A stretch of 32,089 nucleotides of DNA, taken from the NCBI GenBank assembly GCA_015999985.1, contig JAECRA010000052.1, positions 1 through 32,089 of the forward strand. The letters run 5' to 3'. The stretch comes from Comamonadaceae bacterium (GTDB lineage: Bacteria; Pseudomonadota; Gammaproteobacteria; Burkholderiales; Burkholderiaceae_C). A program made the position numbers and the translations under genes. The notes under the pieces are model-generated. The model was not told the DNA's origin. It saw nothing but the letters and a program-made list of their open reading frames with translations, and did not search any database. This document shows, piece after piece, positions 1 through 7,893 of the stretch. The first letter of the stretch is position 1. Every line of letters begins with the position of its first letter.

Positions 1-148
1 AGCTCCTGCTCGGCATTCTGCAGCCTGTCCCAATCCAAAGATGCCGAGCAGGAGCTCGGCGGTCCCAGGAAAGACACTTATTGACGCGCTGAGATGCTTT
101 CTTGGAAGTTGGCTGTTTTCCTGGGAGCGCCAAGCTCCAGCTTGGCAT
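1..148. repeat. REP-like inverted repeat pair at the window edge
   Basis: Bases 1-16 and 41-56 are a perfect 16-bp inverted repeat around a 24-bp loop. In addition bases 41-71 and 118-148 form an imperfect 31-bp inverted repeat (about 4 mismatches); its right arm contains the palindrome GCCAAGCT-CC-AGCTTGGC. The arrangement of similar palindromic units in opposite orientation resembles BIME/REP elements. The element may extend beyond the left edge. Bases 150-350 hold no gene I can support. Confidence 0.7.
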
Positions 149-350
149 CTTCAGGCTGAGGCTGAGGGCGCAGGCGTTTCGTTCTCGTGATTCGTGACAA
201 TCGACCTATCACCGCCTGTAGAAGCGCCGTGCAAGGCTTGAACAGGTTCAGAAGATGGATCAGGTGTTTGTCATGCTTCAGGAAAGTCTCAATAGAGAAC
301 CGAGCTACGCATCGGCTTTCTGCGACACGCGATGGCGTAGTCCTGCCTGG

Positions 351-1301
351 TTACTGAAGGACCTCGCGCATCATCGACGCATCCACATTGGCCCCCGTGA
401 GCACCACGCCCACCCTCTGGCCGCGCAGTTCGCCCCGCTCCTGTAACGCAGCTGCGAAGCCAGCCGCTCCTGCGCCTTCAGCCAGATTGTGTGTATCGGC
501 ATAGAGCGCACGCATGGCACCCGCGACTTCTTCGTCCGTGACCACGGCCACATGATGCAAGTGCTGAGACAGCCATTCAAGCGCGCGATCGTCCGCTCTG
601 CGCACCGCCATTCCATCGGCCAGCCTGGTACTCACCGGCGCTTCCACGACCTTACCGGCTGCAATCGAATCTGCGTACGTTCTTGCATGAGCGCTCACAA
701 CTCCGACGATACGCACGGGATGATTCAAGGCGTGCTTGGCCACTATGGCCGCACAGGCGCCTGAACCCAGGCCGATGGGCACATAGGCCACCTCAAGATC
801 AGGCACGGCGCGCAGAAATTCCAGCCAGTACGTCGATACACCACGGACCAGATCCATGTGGAAACTTGGCACCATCAGCGCTTTCCGCTCCGCCGCGAGT
901 TGGCGAGCGAAGTCGGCGCTTTCAGTGAAATCATTGCCATGTTCGATAAGTTGCACGCCGAGTGCGCGCATGGCCGCATTTTTCTCTGCCGAGTTGCCCA
1001 GGGGCACGACAATCGTACAAGCTACGCCATGCGCACGCGCGGCCCATCCAATGCTCTGCCCATGATTGCCGCGGGTCGCGCTGACAACTTCCTTGGGAAG
1101 TTCACCCCGCTTGAACAGCTCGTGAAAGTAGGTCAAGCCGCCGCGAATCTTGAAGGCGCCCACCGGCGTATGGTTTTCGTGCTTGACCCAACACTCTGTA
1201 CCTAGCCTTTCGGACAAAAGCGCCCACCGGTATTGCGGTGTAGGCGGAAATTCCCGGTACACGACCTCGGCTGCCGTCTCAATCTCACGCAAGGTGGGCA
1301 T
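351..1301 (-). CDS. Threonine/serine dehydratase-like PLP enzyme
   Basis: A 316-aa fold-type II PLP enzyme of the threonine ammonia-lyase group, expected to deaminate a hydroxy-amino acid (threonine, serine or a related compound) to a 2-oxo acid in the cytoplasm. The Schiff-base lysine is visible in GAFKIRGG (Lys51), and the glycine-rich phosphate-binding loop is GLGSGACAA. There is no C-terminal ACT-like regulatory domain, so it resembles the short catabolic type and not full-length biosynthetic IlvA. I chose the ATG at 1301 because the next upstream ATG at 1355 would overlap the preceding phzF-like gene and adds residues foreign to the family. It lies 17 bp after the phzF-like gene on the same strand and is probably co-transcribed with it. 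The exact substrate cannot be told from sequence; hydroxyaspartate or hydroxyectoine-type dehydratases are alternatives. Confidence 0.85.
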   Translation of the reverse strand: MPTLREIETAAEVVYREFPPTPQYRWALLSERLGTECWVKHENHTPVGAFKIRGGLTYFHELFKRGELPKEVVSATRGNHGQSIGWAARAHGVACTIVVPLGNSAEKNAAMRALGVQLIEHGNDFTESADFARQLAAERKALMVPSFHMDLVRGVSTYWLEFLRAVPDLEVAYVPIGLGSGACAAIVAKHALNHPVRIVGVVSAHARTYADSIAAGKVVEAPVSTRLADGMAVRRADDRALEWLSQHLHHVAVVTDEEVAGAMRALYADTHNLAEGAGAAGFAAALQERGELRGQRVGVVLTGANVDASMMREVLQ

Positions 1302-1318
1302 GTTGGTCTTGTCGCCAC

Positions 1319-2230
1319 TCACAGCAGCACCTTGCCTTCTATGCACGAAACGCAATCACCGCCCACCCAGACCTGTCCGTTCTCGTCGCGCTGGACATGC
1401 ACACGGCCCTCACGACCAAGTGCAGTACCCTGGCTGGCCACGTAGGCGTCGGGCAACTCGTTCTCGCCAATCAGCCACTGCGCCAGGCTGGCGTTCAGGC
1501 TACCTGTCACAGGATCTTCCGGCACGCCGGTAGCGGCCGCAAACGCCCGCACTTCAATCAAGGGGGCATCAGGTCTCTGATGGGAACTTGCGAATGCCTG
1601 CGCTTCACGGCTTGACCTGGAGATCAGTGGGTTCTCAGATGACTGACAAGTTCCCAAGATGCCCACCTTGTATCCCAGAGCCGCCAGTTGCGTGTGGTCA
1701 GGCTCCACCGCCAAGACAGCATCTGCGCTGTCCATTTGAAGCGTCAACCAGACAGGCCCGTTGTCAAGCAGTTGTGCACGCAAGATCTGGTCCGAACGAA
1801 GGTTCATCGCCTGCGCCACCCTAGCCAGCAAAGCCGGCGCCGGTGGAGTGCAGCTGGACGGCGGCGCTGCGAAAGCAAGGCGCCCACCCTCTCGCCGAAT
1901 TCGCACCAAACCCTTGGCGCACTGCTGCACGATCTGATCGCTGGACTTCGGCTGTCCGCCCGCAGCCAGCCATGCGAAGCACGAACCCAGCGTGGGGTGA
2001 CCGGCAAAGGGTAACTCTCCGCCCGGCGTAAAAATGCGCAACGCGTAGTCGGCGCCCGCTTCGGTGGGCGGCAGAACAAAGGTGGTCTCGGAAAGGTTCG
2101 TCCAGCGTGCAAAACGCTGCATGGCGGCGTCATCCAATCCACGCCCGTCCAGCACCACGGCTACCGGATTGCCGAAACCAGGTACTGCCGTGAACACGTC
2201 GATCTGAGCGAAGGGTCGGTGGGAATTCAT
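1319..2230 (-). CDS. PhzF family isomerase-like protein
   Basis: A 303-aa protein of the PhzF/diaminopimelate-epimerase fold. The N-terminal half shows the family signatures: DVFTxxPxxGNPVAVV near residues 11-26, the NLSET motif with the likely catalytic acid Glu48, and ELPFAGHPT near residues 72-80. The second half has the matching repeat ending in GVPEDPVTGSLNASLAQWL. PhzF itself isomerises trans-2,3-dihydro-3-hydroxyanthranilate in phenazine synthesis, but no other phenazine genes are here, and most PhzF homologues have unknown substrates. It sits between an aminotransferase (28 bp upstream) and a dehydratase (17 bp downstream), pointing to an amino-acid catabolic role. Full length for the family. 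Confidence 0.88.
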   Translation of the reverse strand: MNSHRPFAQIDVFTAVPGFGNPVAVVLDGRGLDDAAMQRFARWTNLSETTFVLPPTEAGADYALRIFTPGGELPFAGHPTLGSCFAWLAAGGQPKSSDQIVQQCAKGLVRIRREGGRLAFAAPPSSCTPPAPALLARVAQAMNLRSDQILRAQLLDNGPVWLTLQMDSADAVLAVEPDHTQLAALGYKVGILGTCQSSENPLISRSSREAQAFASSHQRPDAPLIEVRAFAAATGVPEDPVTGSLNASLAQWLIGENELPDAYVASQGTALGREGRVHVQRDENGQVWVGGDCVSCIEGKVLL

Positions 2231-2258
2231 GGTGCTTGGAGCTGTGCGGTTGGGGGGG

Positions 2259-3488
2259 TCAGTTCTTGAGCGCGGCCAGAGCCTGTTTCACCACTTTCCC
2301 CAGCGCCGCCATGCCGCGGTCAATCTCTTCTGGCTTGGAAGTGACGAACGAAAGCCGCATGGTGCGCGTATCAGGGTCGCGCGCATAGAAGGGAGCGCCA
2401 GGCACAAAGGCCATGCCCGCATCAACGGCTGTAGGCAGCAAGGCCTGGGCGTTCAGGCCTTCTGGCAAGCGCACCCAGATGAACATACCGCCGCTGGGCT
2501 CATTCCAGGTGGCGCCCGTGGGACCCAGTTCACGCGCCAGTGCCGCCACCATGGCGTCGCGCTGCACCCGGTAGCGCGCGCGGATGGTGGGCACGTGTTT
2601 ATCAAGAAAGCCGTCGCGAATGACTTCGGCCACCAGGCGCTGGTTAAAGCCGGGCGTATGCAAATCTGCGGCTTGCTTGGCTTGAAGCAGCTTGGGATAC
2701 AGAGCCGGCGGAGCGATGACATAACCCAGCCGCAATCCAGGCGCAAGGATCTTGCTGAACGAGCCGAGGTAGATCACACCTTCTGGCCAGCGAGCCAGCA
2801 ATGGTTTTGCGGGTGCCTGGTCGAACCAGAGTTCGCCATAAGGGTTGTCTTCAACCACAGGCAGACCGAATTCCTGACACACCGCCAGGACTTCCGCGCG
2901 CCTCGAGTCCGACATGCTCCGGCCAGTCGGATTCTGGAAGTTGGGAAGCAAGTACATGAACCGGGGCCGCTCGGTCATGGCTTCCAGTTGCGCACGCAGC
3001 GCCTCTGGCTGCACGCCCTGGTCATCGCTGCCGACGCTCACAATGCTCGGCTCCATGGGCGAAAAAGCCTGTAGCGCGCCAAGGTAGGTAGGAGTTTCAA
3101 CCATCACAGGGGCCGCTTTGTCGATCAGCACCTTGGCGATGAGGTCCAGGCCTTGTTGGCTGCCTGTAGTGATCAGCACCTGGTCCGGTGAGACCGTAGC
3201 GCCCTGCTTGCCCAACTCCGTGGCGACCCATTTACGCAGCTCCGGCAAGCCTTCGCTAGCGGCATATTGCAATGAAGGTTTGGCTGTCAAGCTGCCCTCA
3301 GCCAATATGGTGGCGCAGGCAGCGCGCATGGCTTCAATGGGGAATGTCTCAGGTGAAGGCAAGCCTCCCGCGAAATTGAGTACACCAGGCCGCTCCGTGA
3401 CTTTCAGGATTTCACGGATCGCCGAGGGATTCATGGCCTCAGCGCGGGCAGCGAGTTGCCAGGGGCGTGGATTGTCTTTCAGGTTCAT
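2259..3488 (-). CDS. Class I/II PLP aminotransferase (2-aminoadipate transaminase-like)
   Basis: A 409-aa fold-type I aminotransferase. Visible signatures are NFAGGLPSPETFP near residues 38-50, TTGSQQGLDL near 107-116, LPNFQNPTG near 181-189, EDNPYGEL near 213-220 and the PLP lysine Lys246 in LGSFSKILAPGLRLGY. This pattern is shared by 2-aminoadipate transaminase (LysN) and the catalytic half of MocR regulators; no winged helix is present, so it is an enzyme. The ATG at 3488 follows an AAGAGAG ribosome-binding stretch and starts the conserved sequence; an upstream in-frame ATG at 3638 would overlap the DMT transporter gene. It is the first enzyme of a three-gene PLP/PhzF run and may be controlled by the MocR protein encoded at 5232. 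The substrate amino acid is unknown. Confidence 0.87.
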   Translation of the reverse strand: MNLKDNPRPWQLAARAEAMNPSAIREILKVTERPGVLNFAGGLPSPETFPIEAMRAACATILAEGSLTAKPSLQYAASEGLPELRKWVATELGKQGATVSPDQVLITTGSQQGLDLIAKVLIDKAAPVMVETPTYLGALQAFSPMEPSIVSVGSDDQGVQPEALRAQLEAMTERPRFMYLLPNFQNPTGRSMSDSRRAEVLAVCQEFGLPVVEDNPYGELWFDQAPAKPLLARWPEGVIYLGSFSKILAPGLRLGYVIAPPALYPKLLQAKQAADLHTPGFNQRLVAEVIRDGFLDKHVPTIRARYRVQRDAMVAALARELGPTGATWNEPSGGMFIWVRLPEGLNAQALLPTAVDAGMAFVPGAPFYARDPDTRTMRLSFVTSKPEEIDRGMAALGKVVKQALAALKN

Positions 3489-3579
3489 GGGAGCTCTCTT
3501 GTGAATGGGAGATACAGGAAGTACGGAAGAAATGAAAAAACCTTGCGCAGAAATTAAAGCGGGTCTGATGGGCAAGCGC

Positions 3580-4506
3580 CTATTGTGGCTTTGACAAGCG
3601 CCGGCTGGCGAACACCGTAGCCACGACGGCCAAGGCAAATCCTATCGACACGGCATCCAACTGTTCACCCAACAGGGGCCACGCGAACAGCATGGTCAAA
3701 AATGGCTGCAGAAGCTGAGTTTGGCTAACTCGCAGGGCGCCACCCCATGCAAGGCCGCGATACCACGCGAAGAAGCCTGCCCACATGGACACCGATCCGA
3801 CATACACGAATGCAGCCCAGCTGATGGGACGGATGACGCTTGCGTCCGTCGGCCACATCCACAACGCTGCAGGAAGTGACAAAGGCAGTGCGGCCGCACA
3901 CACCCAGCAAATGACTCGTTCTGCGCCCAGTTCCGGAGTGATCTTAGCCCCATAGACATACCCTACTGAAGCAGCGACCACGGCCACTACCAGCAGTAAG
4001 TCAGCGAAAGCAAAGCCAAAGCCCCCTTGATCCCCCGCACGTATCCAGGAAAACAGTATCACCAGCGCGCTGCCTACTGCTGCACAGGCCCAGAACGCCG
4101 GGCGAGCGCGTTGGCCGAGCACCCTGGCGGCCACCACTGCCGTAGCCAGGGGTGCCAGCGCCGTGATGACCGCTGCGTGCGTGGCGGTCACACTTCGCAG
4201 CGCCCAGGCCAACAGCAAAGGATAAGCAATGACATTGCCTGCAATGGCCAGGCCCAGTGCAGGCCAATGCGCGCGTTTTGGCCAGGACGAGCGCGTCACC
4301 AGCAGAAATCCGACGGAAAGCAAGCCCGCCAAGGCAGCGCGCCCCGCCGTCAAGAAACCGGGGTCCAATTGGGGATCAGCGGCCGATCCGGTCGCCAACC
4401 GGGTGGCCGGCAGCGTGATGGCGAAAGACGTCACACCAAGAACGCCCAGCCAGAAGCCTGCAACTAGACGAGAATCGCCCGAATCGGAATCTGAAGGCGC
4501 GCTCAT
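3580..4506 (-). CDS. EamA/DMT superfamily transporter
   Basis: A 308-aa inner-membrane protein with about ten hydrophobic segments in two EamA-like halves, the layout of drug/metabolite transporters that export amino acids or metabolites. The start at 4506 gives a 4-bp ATGA overlap with the stop of the LysE-type gene, a translational coupling arrangement. A longer reading from 4599 would run through the LysE gene in another frame and is not needed. The second half ends with the typical FAWPLLGEQLDAVSIGFALAV pattern. Its pairing with LysE and nearness to PLP enzymes suggest export of an amino acid or a toxic analogue; this is inference. Confidence 0.88.
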   Translation of the reverse strand: MSAPSDSDSGDSRLVAGFWLGVLGVTSFAITLPATRLATGSAADPQLDPGFLTAGRAALAGLLSVGFLLVTRSSWPKRAHWPALGLAIAGNVIAYPLLLAWALRSVTATHAAVITALAPLATAVVAARVLGQRARPAFWACAAVGSALVILFSWIRAGDQGGFGFAFADLLLVVAVVAASVGYVYGAKITPELGAERVICWVCAAALPLSLPAALWMWPTDASVIRPISWAAFVYVGSVSMWAGFFAWYRGLAWGGALRVSQTQLLQPFLTMLFAWPLLGEQLDAVSIGFALAVVATVFASRRLSKPQ

Positions 4507-5111
4507 AGCGACATCCAGGCCATCCAGAAGGCGGTCAATACCAGCACCAGGGCCATCATGCGGTTGAACCACAGGAGACGTTGCCCCTGTGCCAACCATT
4601 GGCGAAGCAGTGAACCCACCAGGGCATAGCTCAGGTTGCTGAAGAATGCGAAGGCCATGATGACCGGCAGCACCAGAAGAGTACGGGTGCCCCAGTCTGG
4701 CCTGCCAGCAATCCAGCTACCCACGATGGACAGCGCCAACATCCAGGCCTTGATATTCAAGAACTGCAGCAGCACGCCCTGCAGGAAGCTCACATTCACC
4801 TGCGCCCCGCCTGCTTGGGCCATCATTGTTCTGGAAAGCGCCAAGCGCGCTGCCAACCACAACATGTAGCCGACACCAAAAGCGATCAAGGCCCAGCGAA
4901 GAGGCGGCCATGCGGCCAGAAGTGCGCCCACACCAAAGGTGCAAAGCAACAGCAAAAGAACCCAACCCACCGGCACCGCGCAGACGAAATGCATGGTGCC
5001 CCGCACCCCCCGGTTGGCCGCGATGGCGGTGGACAAGGTCGTATTGGGCCCAGGCGTAAAGCTGGAGGCCATGGCCAGCATCAGCAGTGCGGTGAATTCA
5101 GAGAGCGGCAT
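4503..5111 (-). CDS. LysE family amino-acid exporter
   Basis: A 202-aa membrane protein with about six hydrophobic segments. The family signature FTPGPNTTLS lies near residues 18-27, followed by a GxxxG-rich second helix and the LxxxxGxxYMLWLAARL segment. LysE/RhtB proteins export basic or neutral amino acids across the inner membrane. The gene overlaps the DMT transporter by 4 bp and is divergent from a MocR/GntR regulator, with a 120-bp shared promoter region. A MocR regulator next to a LysE exporter is a common pairing and suggests that the regulator controls the exporter in response to an amino acid or PLP-linked ligand. Confidence 0.9.
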   Translation of the reverse strand: MPLSEFTALLMLAMASSFTPGPNTTLSTAIAANRGVRGTMHFVCAVPVGWVLLLLLCTFGVGALLAAWPPLRWALIAFGVGYMLWLAARLALSRTMMAQAGGAQVNVSFLQGVLLQFLNIKAWMLALSIVGSWIAGRPDWGTRTLLVLPVIMAFAFFSNLSYALVGSLLRQWLAQGQRLLWFNRMMALVLVLTAFWMAWMSL

Positions 5112-5134
5112 AGGATGTCAATGTACCGAAAATT

Positions 5135-5182
5135 TCAGTACACCATCAGTACAGTTGACAAGCTCAGAATTCGAACTGTATC
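5135..5182. promoter_or_regulatory. Divergent promoter region with direct repeats
   Basis: In the 120-bp gap between the LysE gene and the MocR gene, the word TCAGTACA occurs at 5135-5142 and 5146-5153, an 11-bp spacing or about one helical turn. It is followed by a consensus -35 TTGACA at 5155-5160 and a weak -10 (TGTATC, 5177-5182) reading toward the MocR gene. ACAGTT (5151-5156) and AACTGT (5174-5179) also form an inverted pair. MocR proteins commonly bind tandem direct repeats near the -35, so this is a plausible autoregulatory operator. Confidence 0.5.
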
Positions 5183-5231
5183 GTTCGCCTGAACCACACA
5201 CCTTTTTCCCTCAAATCCCCCGAAAGGCACC

Positions 5232-6689
5232 ATGCTGCTGCGCTCTGCCTCACAGTCGCTGTCGGACCAACTGGCCGCGCGTTTTGCCACCCACATTCGC
5301 GACCATCTGCTGGCGCCAGGCACTCGCCTGCCTAGTGTGCGAAAGTGTGCGGAGCAGCATGGTGTCAGCCCTTCTACTGTGGTGGCGGCTTATGACCAAC
5401 TGCTGGCGCAGGGGCTGGTGGAAGCCAGCCGCAACCGCGGCTTCTTTGTACGTGATCGAATGCAGAGATCGCCTCGTGGGGTAGCGCCGCAGATCCAAGA
5501 CGCGCCCCGAACGCCTGCCTTGCCGAGCAAAACGCGCCCCTACGGAACCACCATCAGTGCTACCACGCTCATGCGCGGCATGTTTTCCTATCAGGACGAC
5601 AAACCACAACCCGGTGTGGGCATGTTGCCGCCGAGCTGGATCGCCAGCGATCCACTGGTGACCTCATTGCGCAAGGTCTCAAGCAGTGCCGCTTTGCGCG
5701 AGGCCAGCGTACGCTATGGCGACCCCACCGGAGACGCGGGGTTGCGCCGAGTGTTGGCCGCACGCCTTGGTGATCTGGGCATCAGCGCCGGAGCCGATCA
5801 GATCATCACGACCGTGGGGGCCACGAACGCACTGGACATTGTCAGCCGCACCTTGCTCAAACCTGGAGACACCGTGATGGTGGAGGAACCTGGCTGGCCT
5901 GTGGAGTTCACACGGCTCGCCGCGTTGGGAGTCCGCATGTTGGCGGTACCGCGCCGCGCGGATGGTCCTGATCTGGAGGTCATGGCGCGTTACTGCCAGG
6001 CGCATGCCGGTACACCAGCGGCCCCTCGGCTCTTCGTATGTGTGAGCGTGCTGCACAACCCCACGGGCTGCAGCATCACACCGGCCAACGCCCATCAGCT
6101 TCTGCAAATGGCTGAGCAATACGATTTTCACATTGCCGAAGATGATTGCTATGGTCACCTCGCCCCTGCTCACGCCACCCGCTTGACGCAACTCGATGGC
6201 TTGAGGCGAACCGTGTACGTAGGAGGCTTCGCCAAGATCCTTGCGCCCAACTGGCGAATAGGCTTTCTGGCTGCCCCGTCTGCTCTGATGGAGCCTCTGC
6301 TGGACACCAAGCTGCTGTCGACCTTGACGACTCCCAGTCTGCTGGAACGCGCGCTGGCACACTGCATTGAGCAGGGTTTGCTGCGTCGCCATTCACAGCT
6401 CATACGCACCCGGCTAGACGCTGCGCGCAGCCGCTGCGTGAAGCTGGCTCTGGCACACGGCTGCACGCTGGTCGCCGAGCCTGCGGGCATGTTTGGTTGG
6501 GTAGACACCGGCGTCGACACCGATCAATTGGCCATGCGCATGCTGGACGACGGCTACCTGCTGGCCCCAGGCACCGTGTTCTACGCGGAGCGCCGACCGA
6601 GCACGCTGATGCGCATCAATTTCGCGACTACGCAGGATGCGCAGTTCTGGACGAAGTTTGCGAAGGTGAGGGATGCGATGTTGGGGTGA
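5232..6689 (+). CDS. MocR/GntR-type PLP-dependent transcriptional regulator
   Basis: A 485-aa two-domain protein. Residues 1-75 are a GntR winged helix (LPSVRKCAEQHGVSPSTVVAAY core, ending at GFFVRD). After a linker of about 40 residues, residues 130-485 form a class I aminotransferase domain with HNPTG near 275-279, EDDCYG near 303-308 and the PLP lysine Lys335 in VGGFAKILAPNWRIGF. Such proteins bind PLP and regulate PLP, GABA, taurine or amino-acid transport genes. It is divergent from the LysE/DMT/PLP-enzyme genes, its probable targets. A 7-bp perfect hairpin follows the stop codon by 7 nt. The effector cannot be inferred. Confidence 0.92.
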   Translation: MLLRSASQSLSDQLAARFATHIRDHLLAPGTRLPSVRKCAEQHGVSPSTVVAAYDQLLAQGLVEASRNRGFFVRDRMQRSPRGVAPQIQDAPRTPALPSKTRPYGTTISATTLMRGMFSYQDDKPQPGVGMLPPSWIASDPLVTSLRKVSSSAALREASVRYGDPTGDAGLRRVLAARLGDLGISAGADQIITTVGATNALDIVSRTLLKPGDTVMVEEPGWPVEFTRLAALGVRMLAVPRRADGPDLEVMARYCQAHAGTPAAPRLFVCVSVLHNPTGCSITPANAHQLLQMAEQYDFHIAEDDCYGHLAPAHATRLTQLDGLRRTVYVGGFAKILAPNWRIGFLAAPSALMEPLLDTKLLSTLTTPSLLERALAHCIEQGLLRRHSQLIRTRLDAARSRCVKLALAHGCTLVAEPAGMFGWVDTGVDTDQLAMRMLDDGYLLAPGTVFYAERRPSTLMRINFATTQDAQFWTKFAKVRDAMLG

Positions 6690-6696
6690 GAAATGG

Positions 6697-6713
6697 CCTC
6701 GTTTGCAACGAGG
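6697..6713 (+). terminator. Short hairpin after the MocR gene
   Basis: CCTCGTT-TGC-AACGAGG forms a perfect 7-bp stem with a 3-nt loop, 7 nt after the stop codon of the regulator gene. No T-run follows, so it is either a weak terminator or an mRNA 3'-end stabiliser. Confidence 0.4.
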
Positions 6714-6822
6714 TCTGCGGGTCAGAGCGATGTCCATGCAGGCGAACCAAACCCGCCGGCCCTCACCGGTCGGCCGCCCCGTAGCTCACTATTTCAGAGG
6801 TAAGCGATCGCGTCGTCTCCGA

Positions 6823-7240
6823 CTCCCTCTCCCTTTGGGAGGGTTGGAGGGGACCGGCCATCAGGTGAGGGCATGCAGCGGTTGATTGATCGCTGCGGTT
6901 ACTAATTCCTTTCTGCGCTTGCATTGAGGTCGGAGGCCGGGGAGTGCGCCCGGCAGCGCAGCCACCTTCTTTTGCTCCGCCAAAAGAACCTGGCGCAAGA
7001 AAAGGCGGCCCCACTTGCCGTGTCCCTGCGCTTCGCTTCGGGCAACTTGCGCTGCTCGGTCGAGGGGCGGTGTCGCAGAAACTCCCTGCGTTCACTTCGC
7101 TCACTACGGTCAAACAACTGCGACAAGCTAGATCACGAAGCAGTGGCATCTTGCAGTGCCACTGCCCGCCCCTCGCCCTCCGCTGCTCAGCACGTCCAGA
7201 GGGGTGGGGAGCCTGATTCGGGCCATTGCTTCGCTCGGCC
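6823..7240 (+). repeat. Dispersed ~0.5-kb repeat, copy A
   Basis: This stretch is closely similar to 29739-30143 in the same orientation and to the reverse complement of 7318-7820. It opens with an imperfect palindrome (CTCCCTCTCCC...GGGAG) and contains near-identical blocks such as GGTCGAGGGGCGGTGTCGCA. It has many G/C-rich short open frames but no codon pattern of a real gene. The distal end present in copies B and C is missing here after about 7240. No function can be assigned; it looks like a non-coding dispersed element. Confidence 0.8.
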
Positions 7241-7317
7241 TTGGAGCCAACATCAAACCCAGAAGACTATTTGGAAGCGCAGCCAACCAATGAAACGCTG
7301 CTTGCCCTCACCGGATG

Positions 7318-7820
7318 GCCGGCCCCGCCTAACCCTCTCCCCTAGCCGGGAACCCGCATGCGGGCGAGGGGACAAGATCATCGCGCTAGCGACTATCTAT
7401 TCGAGGGCCGAGCGAAGCAATGGCCCGAATGGGTATCCAACCCCTTTGGCCGTGCCGAGGAGCGCACAGCGGGTGGCGGGCAAGGGCACTGCAAGATGCC
7501 CTTGCTTCAACTTCTAGCTTGCTGCGGTTGTCTGAGCGGCGTGAACGAAGTGAACAAAGCGAGTTTCGCAGCACCGCCGTACGATGGAGCACCGGAGGTT
7601 GCCTGGAGCGAAGCGCAGGGACACGGACTTGGGGCCGCCTTTCTTTTGCCTACTTTTCTGGGGCCGGCCATCCGGTGGTGGAGCAAAGAACAAGTAGGTG
7701 CACTGCCGGGGGCATATCCCGGCCTCCGACATCAATACAAGAGCAGAAGACAATAGTAGACGCCGCGAACAACTCAACCGCTCCATGCCCTCACCCCCCC
7801 TCTCCCAGAGGAAGAGGGAG
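7318..7820 (-). repeat. Dispersed ~0.5-kb repeat, copy B (inverted)
   Basis: The reverse complement matches copy C (29739-30218) along its whole length, including the palindromic ends, so the element is about 480-500 bp. It faces copy A, giving a large imperfect inverted repeat with a centre near 7280. Small insertions and substitutions relative to copy C are spread through it, for example extra bases near 7670. Open frames in it are not conserved in frame between copies, which argues against coding. It ends about 70 bp from the 3' end of the RidA-like gene. Confidence 0.78.
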
Positions 7821-7893
7821 TAAAACCAACCGCCGCCTGCCCGCACAGGTCGGAGGTCTCCCTCACGCTTTTCCAAAAGAGGGCAAGGTGCAA

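Noticed and set aside
255..446. 63-aa frame left of the dehydratase gene
   Set aside because: Half of it overlaps the 3' end of the dehydratase on the other strand; no ribosome-binding site or family resemblance. A decayed mobile-element remnant is possible but unsupported.
1319..2230. Phenazine biosynthesis
   Set aside because: Only a PhzF-like protein is present; no phzB, D, E or G neighbours, and PhzF homologues are widespread outside phenazine producers.
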